The notes under the pieces are model-generated. The model saw nothing but the letters and a program-made list of their open reading frames with translations, had not been told where the DNA came from and did not search any database. A stretch of DNA of 10,714 nt from JALZOC01 sp031361295 (GTDB lineage: Bacteria > Acidobacteriota > Vicinamibacteria > Vicinamibacterales > 2-12-FULL-66-21). Position 1 is the stretch's first letter; every line of letters begins with the position of its first letter. The translations under genes were made by a program, and so were the position numbers. This document shows positions 6,333 to 10,714 of this stretch, in pieces. The stretch spans positions 1 to 10,714 of the forward strand of contig JANMCN010000049.1 of assembly GCA_031361295.1 (NCBI GenBank), read 5' to 3'.

Positions 6333-6787
6333 AATGCCCGTACTGCGGGAACATGGGAGACAAGGTCGTGGATTCCCGCGAGAGCAAGGAAGGGGACGTG
6401 ATCCGCCGACGCCGTCAGTGTCTCGGGTGCGGCAAACGGTTCACGAGTCGCGAACGCATCGAAGACATCGAGTACCGCGTCGTGAAAAAAGACGGCAACC
6501 GCGAAGCGTTCCAGCGGCAGAAGATGATCGCGGGGCTGCTGACGGCGTCAGAGAAGCGGCCGGTCAGCATCCAGCAGCTCGAGGCCATCGCCGATCGGAT
6601 CGAGGCGGAGCTCCAGGACCGGCACGAACGCGAGATGACCACCGAGGAAATCGGGGCGCGACTGATGCAGGAGCTCAAGCAGCTCGACCAGATTGCTTAC
6701 GTCAGGTTCGCCTCGGTCTACCGCCAGTTCCGCGACGTCGGGCAATTCAAGCGCGAAGTCGACGAGCTGCAGAAATCAAAAAGTTGA
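6329..6787 (+). CDS. nrdR: Transcriptional repressor NrdR (ribonucleotide reductase regulator)
   Basis: NrdR represses ribonucleotide reductase genes by sensing ATP/dATP and binding NrdR boxes. The 152-residue protein is of normal length. The zinc ribbon has Cys3, Cys6, Cys31 and Cys34 (CPYCGN and CLGCGKRF), with the conserved VVDSRE and IRRRRQC between them. An ATP-cone follows from about residue 47 to 137, starting YRVVKKDGNREAFQRQKM and containing YVRFASVYRQF. The ATG at 6329 overlaps the upstream stop codon in ATGA, and GGAG lies 11 bases upstream inside the previous gene, so translational coupling is likely. No ribonucleotide reductase gene or NrdR box is seen in the window. It lies 16 bases before ntrY, unlike the nrdR neighbourhoods with riboflavin or nusB genes found in many bacteria. 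Confidence 0.98.
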   Translation: MKCPYCGNMGDKVVDSRESKEGDVIRRRRQCLGCGKRFTSRERIEDIEYRVVKKDGNREAFQRQKMIAGLLTASEKRPVSIQQLEAIADRIEAELQDRHEREMTTEEIGARLMQELKQLDQIAYVRFASVYRQFRDVGQFKREVDELQKSKS

Positions 6788-6803
6788 CCGGACGCACCGC
6801 GCG

Positions 6804-9101
6804 ATGACCACCGTGCGCGATGCCCCCCGTCCGACGCGGCCGACCCGGCCGGCCCCTGTCCTCCCGCCGCCCGAGCGGCGCCCGTTTCGCGACAATCCGC
6901 GCCTGATCCTGCTGGGGATCGTGCTGCTGTTCGCGGCGCTCGCCGCGATGGTGTGGTTCGCGGATCACTCGCCGGGTCTCAATCCCGACTTCCTCAGCGA
7001 GGTCGTGCTGTACGCCCTGTCCGCCGCCGACCTGACGATGGTGCTGGCGCTCATCTTCTTCCTGGCGCGCAACGTCGTGAAGCTGTTCGTCGAGCGTCGC
7101 CGCGGGTTGCCGTTCTCGCGTTTTCGCGCCAAGCTCGTCATGGCGCTGCTCGGGCTCACCATCGTCCCGTCGGTGCTCGTGCTGCTGGTCGGCGGAGAGC
7201 TGATTCGCAGCAGCACCCAGCTCTGGTTCAGTCAGCCGGTCGACGAGGTGCTGCGGTCGGCGGTTGAAATCGGGGGCGACTATTACCGCGAGCACGAAGG
7301 TGTCGTCGGCGCGCACGCGGCGAGAATCGCGCGCGCCGTCTCGCCGGCGGCGGTCGTGGCCGGCGACGTGGACGCGGTGCGCAGGACCATCGCGCCCGAG
7401 GTCACGCAGGGACGCCTCGGGCTCGTCGAGGTCTACAGGCTCCGGCCGGGCGCCAGCCCGGTACCGCTCGTCGCGGTCGAGTCGCCGGCCCTCCCGCGCG
7501 GGCACGTGCGAGCGCTGGCGGATCGCCTGGCGACGAAAGTGGGATCGGGCAGTGCCGACACGCAGACGGTCGAGCCGCTCGACGGCGGAGGGGAGCTCGT
7601 GCGCGCCGGGGCCATCGTCCGCGATCCGGCATCGAGGGCCGTCGGCGTGGTGATTGCCAGCGACGCGCTGCGCGGGGACCTCGCCCTGCACGCGCGGCGG
7701 ATCACCGACGCGTACGAGAACTACAGCCAGCTGCGCGTCGTCCGCCGGCCGCTGGAGGGCGTGTACCTGTCGCTCTTCCTGATGATGACGCTGATGATCC
7801 TCGTCAGTGCGACGTGGACGGGGCTGTATCTCGCGAAGCGGATCACCCGTCCCGTCCAGCTCCTCGCCGCCGGCGCCCGCGAGATCGGCGCCGGGCGCCT
7901 CGATCATCGGATCGAGCTCGAGACGCGCGATGAGTTCGGATCGCTGGTCGAGGCGTTCAACACGATGGCGGGAGAGCTTGCCGCGAGCCAGCGCAAGCTC
8001 GAACGATCGAGGGTGGACCTCGAGCGGAAGAACCTCCAGCTCGACGAGCGGCGGCGGTACATCGAGACCGTCCTCGAACGCATCGCCACCGGCGTCGTCT
8101 CGGTCGCGGCCGACGGCCGGATCGAGACGATCAACACGTCGGCTCTCCGTTTGCTCGACCTTCATCCGTCCGCGATCGGCAGCGCGTCGACAGAGGCCTT
8201 CGCGCGGGAGGATTTGCGCCCGCTCGACGCGCTGCTGCAGCGCGTCCATCGCCCGTCGAGCGAGTCCGCAGTGCAGGAAGTCGCGGTCATGCGCGAAGGG
8301 CGCGAGCTGCACCTGGCCGCGGCCGCGACGCCCCTCCAGGGGGAAGACGGGGCGCCCGCCGGCGCGGTGCTGGTGTTCGACGACGTGACGCCGCTCATCC
8401 GGACCCAGCGCGTGGCGGCGTGGCGCGACGTCGCGCGGAGGCTCGCGCACGAGATCAAGAATCCGCTCACCCCCATTCAGCTTTCGGCCGAGCGGATGCG
8501 CCGGCACTTCGGTTCGGCACCCCCCGCGGCGCGGGCGCTGGTGGACGAGTGCACGGCCACCATCGTCAGCGAGGTCGAGTCGCTCAAGGCACTGGTCGAC
8601 GAGTTCGCGCAGTTCGCGCGCATGCCCGCGCCCCGCGCCATCCCTGCGGATCTGAACGCGGTGCTGGCCGACACCCTCACGCTCTACAACGGGCTGTTCC
8701 AGGAAATTCGCATCGAGCGCAGGCTCATCGCCGGCCTCCCGCCGGTCCGGGTCGACGTCGAACAGATCCGGCGGGTCGTCATCAATCTCATCGACAACGC
8801 CGTGGAGGCGCTGGGCGGCGGCACGGCGCCCGCTTCGGCCGGTTCCCCCGCCACCATCATTGTCGAGACCGAGCACGATGCGGCGAACGGCGTGGTGCGC
8901 ATCACGGTGTCGGATAACGGCCCCGGCATCCCGGCGGCGGATCGCGACAAGCTGTTCATGCCGTACTATTCCACCAAGCAGCGCGGCAGCGGGCTCGGCC
9001 TGGCCATCGTCCGCCGCATCATCGCCGAGCACGGGGGCAGCATCGAGGCGACGGACAATGTACCGTCAGGAACGGTCTTCACGATTGAGCTGCCGGTGTG
9101 A
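6804..9101 (+). CDS. ntrY: NtrY-type membrane sensor histidine kinase
   Basis: This 765-residue kinase should autophosphorylate and pass phosphate to the NtrX-like regulator encoded next. Domains in order: a Pro/Arg-rich cytoplasmic start; three membrane segments (about 34-53, 67-88, 110-130); an extracytoplasmic region (about 134-318); a fourth membrane segment (about 320-343); HAMP (about 345-395); a charged coiled-coil linker; PAS (about 419-525, containing TGVVSVAADGRIETIN); HisKA with phospho-acceptor His549 in LAHEIKNPLTPIQLSAERM; and HATPase_c with N-box NLIDNAVEAL (661-670), DNGPGIP (704-710) and GSGLGLAIV (728-736). This four-membrane-segment plus HAMP-PAS architecture is that of NtrY. 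I chose the ATG at 6804, 16 bases after nrdR; the upstream open frame is out of phase with nrdR and not protein-like. The signal sensed is unknown, so ntrY is a family-level name. Confidence 0.92.
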   Translation: MTTVRDAPRPTRPTRPAPVLPPPERRPFRDNPRLILLGIVLLFAALAAMVWFADHSPGLNPDFLSEVVLYALSAADLTMVLALIFFLARNVVKLFVERRRGLPFSRFRAKLVMALLGLTIVPSVLVLLVGGELIRSSTQLWFSQPVDEVLRSAVEIGGDYYREHEGVVGAHAARIARAVSPAAVVAGDVDAVRRTIAPEVTQGRLGLVEVYRLRPGASPVPLVAVESPALPRGHVRALADRLATKVGSGSADTQTVEPLDGGGELVRAGAIVRDPASRAVGVVIASDALRGDLALHARRITDAYENYSQLRVVRRPLEGVYLSLFLMMTLMILVSATWTGLYLAKRITRPVQLLAAGAREIGAGRLDHRIELETRDEFGSLVEAFNTMAGELAASQRKLERSRVDLERKNLQLDERRRYIETVLERIATGVVSVAADGRIETINTSALRLLDLHPSAIGSASTEAFAREDLRPLDALLQRVHRPSSESAVQEVAVMREGRELHLAAAATPLQGEDGAPAGAVLVFDDVTPLIRTQRVAAWRDVARRLAHEIKNPLTPIQLSAERMRRHFGSAPPAARALVDECTATIVSEVESLKALVDEFAQFARMPAPRAIPADLNAVLADTLTLYNGLFQEIRIERRLIAGLPPVRVDVEQIRRVVINLIDNAVEALGGGTAPASAGSPATIIVETEHDAANGVVRITVSDNGPGIPAADRDKLFMPYYSTKQRGSGLGLAIVRRIIAEHGGSIEATDNVPSGTVFTIELPV

Positions 9102-9140
9102 GGCTTCAGGCTGCAAGCTTCCAGCTCCAGGCTGGCAGCT
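9102..9140 (-). repeat. Degenerate heptamer array, inverted relative to the main array
   Basis: Read on the minus strand from 9140, the sequence is AGCTGCC, AGCCTGG, AGCTGGA, AGCTTGC, AGCCTGA, AGCC. An AGC anchor recurs exactly every seven bases, as in the main array, but with more divergence. It begins immediately after the ntrY stop codon and faces the main array across an 83-bp non-repetitive core. Confidence 0.7.
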
Positions 9141-9223
9141 GGAACAACCGAGGTATCGAATTGCGCTGTGTGCAAGGAACCCGGTGACCAGTGGAACCGG
9201 CAGGCTGCGCATTTTAGTCTCTA
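9141..9223 (+). other. Non-repetitive core between the two heptamer arrays
   Basis: This 83-bp stretch has no gene. It holds two nested imperfect inverted repeats: AATTGCGC (9159-9166) with GCGCATTT (9207-9214), one mismatch, and CCGGT (9181-9185) with ACCGG (9196-9200). Their centres lie within about 10 bp of the midpoint between the two arrays, so the whole spacer is roughly symmetric. I could not identify a sigma54 or sigma70 promoter here for ntrX. Confidence 0.45.
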
Positions 9224-9312
9224 AGCTGGAAGCCGGGAGCTGGCAGCTGGAAGCCGGGAGCTGGAAGCTGGAAGCCGGAAGCTGGAAGCTGGAAGCCGGA
9301 AGCTGGAAGCTG
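9224..9312 (+). repeat. AGCYGGR heptamer tandem array (12 full units plus 5 bases) upstream of ntrX
   Basis: Successive units are AGCTGGA, AGCCGGG, AGCTGGC, AGCTGGA, AGCCGGG, AGCTGGA, AGCTGGA, AGCCGGA, AGCTGGA, AGCTGGA, AGCCGGA, AGCTGGA, then AGCTG. Every third unit (2, 5, 8, 11) carries C at position four, giving a 21-bp higher-order period. The array ends two bases before the ntrX GTG, and its last full unit supplies the GGAAG that serves as the ntrX Shine-Dalgarno. Because 21 is a multiple of three, reading frames pass through it as KLEAGSW-type peptides (SFQLPAS-type on the other strand), but these are not taken as genes. Confidence 0.95.
9305..9309 (+). promoter_or_regulatory. ntrX ribosome-binding site formed by the repeat array
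   Basis: GGAAG lies five bases before the GTG at 9315 and spans the junction of the last full heptamer and the partial unit. No other purine-rich tract lies between array and start, so translation initiation appears to depend on repeat sequence. Confidence 0.55.
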
Positions 9313-9314
9313 TT

Positions 9315-10697
9315 GTGAAACCCACCGTGCTCATCGTCGACGACGAAGCGGGCGTGCGGAGCGCGCTTGGCGGCGTGTTGCGCGACGAGGGGTACGCGGT
9401 GGATACGGTCGAGAGCGGGGAGGCGTGCCTCGATCGGGTGGCGCGTTCGCCGTTCGACGTCATCATCCTCGATATCTGGCTGCCCGGGATGGATGGCCTG
9501 GCCACGCTGTCGCGGCTGAGGGAGCGCCGGGTGGATTCCCCGGTCGTGATGATTTCCGGCCACGGCAACATCGAGTCCGCGGTCCGCGCGATCAAGATGG
9601 GGGCGTTCGACTTCGTCGAGAAGCCCCTCTCGCTCGACAAGACCGTGCTCGTCGTCGGCAACGCCGTGCGGCAGCGCCGTCTCGAAGCCGAGAACAAGGC
9701 GCTGCGCGCGAGCGTGGATCGCCGCCTCACGATGGTGGGCGAGAGCTACGTGATGGCGCAACTGCGCGAACAGGTCGCCATGGCGGCGCCGACCAACGGA
9801 CGCGTCCTGATCTTCGGGGAGAACGGAACCGGCAAGGAGCTCGTCGCCAGGAGCATTCATCAATTGAGCCGCCGCCGCGGCGGACCCTTCGTCGAGGTGA
9901 ACTGCGCGGCCATACCCGAGGAGCTGATCGAGAGCGAGCTGTTCGGGCACGTCAAGGGCGCGTTCACCGGCGCCGTGGCGGATCGCCGGGGCAAGTTCGA
10001 AGCGTCCGACGGGGGCACGCTGTTCCTGGACGAAATCGCGGACATGAGCCTGAAGACGCAGGCCAAGGTGCTTCGCGCGCTGCAGGAACAGGTCGTCGAG
10101 CCGCTGGGCGGCACGGGGACGATGAAGGTGGACGTGCGCATCCTCGCGGCGACCAACAAGGATCTGCCGGCCGAGATCCGCGCGGGGCGGTTCCGCGAGG
10201 ACCTGTATTTCAGGTTGAACGTCATTCCGATCTTCGTGCCCCCGCTTCGGGATCGCGAGGCGGACATTCCACTGCTCGCGTCGCATTTCATGGAGGAGCT
10301 CGCACGCGAGTACGGCCGCCGGCCAAAGCGGCTCGATGCGGGGGCGGCCGCCGGCCTGCGGAGCTACCAGTGGCCGGGCAACGTGCGGGAACTGCGGAAT
10401 GTCGTCGAGCGGCTGATGATCATGGTCCCGGGCGAGACGATCACCATGGGGGACCTCGCCTTTCTCGATCCGACCACCGTCCTGGTGGCGGATCCACCGG
10501 GCGCGTCCACGTTGTCTCTGCACGATGCGCGCGAGCGGTTCGAGCGCGAGTACATCCTTCGAGCGCTCGCCGCCCAGCAGGGCAACATGTCGCGCACGGC
10601 GGAAGCGCTCGGTGTCGAGCGCAGCAATCTCTACCGGAAGATGCGGGCGTTCGGCATCGTGCCCGCCCGCCGCGTCGACGATGAAGAAGCGGTCTGA
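9315..10697 (+). CDS. ntrX: NtrX-type sigma54-dependent response regulator
   Basis: This 460-residue regulator should be phosphorylated by the upstream kinase and activate sigma54 promoters. The receiver domain (1-120) has the acidic pair Asp9-Asp10, phospho-acceptor Asp53 (IILDIWLPGMDG), Ser81 and Lys103 (FVEKP). The AAA+ domain (about 139-365) has Walker A GENGTGKE (169-176), an intact GAFTGA sigma54-contact loop (216-221), Walker B TLFLDE (236-241) and the REDLYFRLNV segment with conserved arginines. The C-terminus is a Fis-type HTH (about 424-448, NMSRTAEALGVERSNLYRK). The start is GTG at 9315, two bases after the heptamer array. The frame stays open back to a TAA at 9222, but the array offers no other ATG, GTG or TTG. 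Adjacency to the NtrY-type kinase supports ntrX over other NtrC-family names, though target genes are unknown. Confidence 0.94.
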   Translation: MKPTVLIVDDEAGVRSALGGVLRDEGYAVDTVESGEACLDRVARSPFDVIILDIWLPGMDGLATLSRLRERRVDSPVVMISGHGNIESAVRAIKMGAFDFVEKPLSLDKTVLVVGNAVRQRRLEAENKALRASVDRRLTMVGESYVMAQLREQVAMAAPTNGRVLIFGENGTGKELVARSIHQLSRRRGGPFVEVNCAAIPEELIESELFGHVKGAFTGAVADRRGKFEASDGGTLFLDEIADMSLKTQAKVLRALQEQVVEPLGGTGTMKVDVRILAATNKDLPAEIRAGRFREDLYFRLNVIPIFVPPLRDREADIPLLASHFMEELAREYGRRPKRLDAGAAAGLRSYQWPGNVRELRNVVERLMIMVPGETITMGDLAFLDPTTVLVADPPGASTLSLHDARERFEREYILRALAAQQGNMSRTAEALGVERSNLYRKMRAFGIVPARRVDDEEAV

Positions 10698-10714
10698 CTA
10701 CGGGGTGTCCCGCA
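10681..10714 (+). CDS. Possible start of a further gene, cut by the window edge
   Basis: An ATG at 10681 begins a frame (MKKRSDYGVSR) that overlaps the last 17 bases of ntrX and is open to the window end. A GTG at 10705 in the same frame is an alternative start that would not overlap ntrX. Only eleven codons are visible and no clear Shine-Dalgarno precedes either start, so the product cannot be named. Confidence 0.3.
   Translation, partial: MKKRSDYGVSR

Noticed and set aside
6747..9032. 761-codon open frame on the minus strand opposite ntrY
   Set aside because: Antisense shadow of a well-supported histidine kinase; composition is dominated by Arg, Asp, His and Gly with no recognisable motif.
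9224..9312. CRISPR array
   Set aside because: The units are 7-bp direct tandem repeats without unique spacers, and no cas genes are present.
9141..9314. Sigma54 promoter for ntrX in the spacer
   Set aside because: TGGCAG occurs near 9133, but no TGC-type -12 element lies at the required spacing; the match is only the repeat motif.
9066..10523. 485-codon minus-strand frame including SFQLPAS-type heptapeptide repeats
   Set aside because: The repeats are just the heptamer DNA array read through, and the rest is antisense to ntrX. The same applies to the plus-strand KLEAGSW frame ending at 9318.
1..10714. Mobile element, defence island or biosynthetic cluster
   Set aside because: No transposase, integrase, restriction, toxin-antitoxin or biosynthetic genes were found; all confident genes are housekeeping, envelope or regulatory, with uniform composition.

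Overview
The window is high-GC (about two thirds G+C by eye), chromosomal, core-genome-like DNA from a Gram-negative-type bacterium. It carries a groES-groEL operon with CIRCE-type operators, a class-2-length PurC, NrdR, a DUF4097 protein, a flippase-like membrane protein, an NtrY/NtrX-type two-component pair and a TonB-C protein. This mix, the base composition and the protein style suggest Acidobacteriota (perhaps the Vicinamibacteria class). That placement is inferred from general familiarity and was not tested by any search. I see no phage, plasmid, insertion-sequence, CRISPR, tRNA or rRNA signature.

Layout. At the left edge is a small secreted TonB C-terminal-domain protein (+). It converges on groES-groEL (-), and a hairpin with a T-tract lies between them. 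Upstream of groES is a 340-bp gene-free stretch with a textbook sigma70-type promoter and a CIRCE operator (2600-2626). A second, half-degenerate CIRCE-like site (2651-2677) overlaps the -35 box. Next on the minus strand is a probable operon: DUF4097 membrane-anchored protein, purC, then a 72-residue Fis-like helix-turn-helix protein. A 104-bp divergent spacer (5152-5255) separates this from a plus-strand cluster: LPG_synthase_TM/flippase-like protein, nrdR (ATGA overlap), ntrY-like sensor kinase and ntrX-like sigma54-type response regulator. One more gene may begin at the right edge.

How the genes work together. GroES and GroEL form the chaperonin, and the operators point to HrcA control. 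PurC is a de novo purine enzyme, and its downstream partner is a stand-alone Fis-type DNA-binding domain. NtrY would phosphorylate NtrX, which has a complete GAFTGA loop and so should activate sigma54 promoters. NrdR, encoded just before ntrY, represses ribonucleotide reductase genes.

The most unusual non-coding structure is the 213-bp ntrY-ntrX spacer. It holds a near-perfect AGCYGGR heptamer array (12 full units, with a 21-bp higher-order period) running up to 2 bases before the ntrX start codon. A degenerate heptamer array lies in the opposite orientation just after ntrY. A second striking item is a perfect 14-bp inverted repeat with a 3-nt loop inside the DUF4097 coding sequence (4989-5019). 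I found no convincing undescribed multi-gene system; the novelty here is mainly regulatory and repeat structure.
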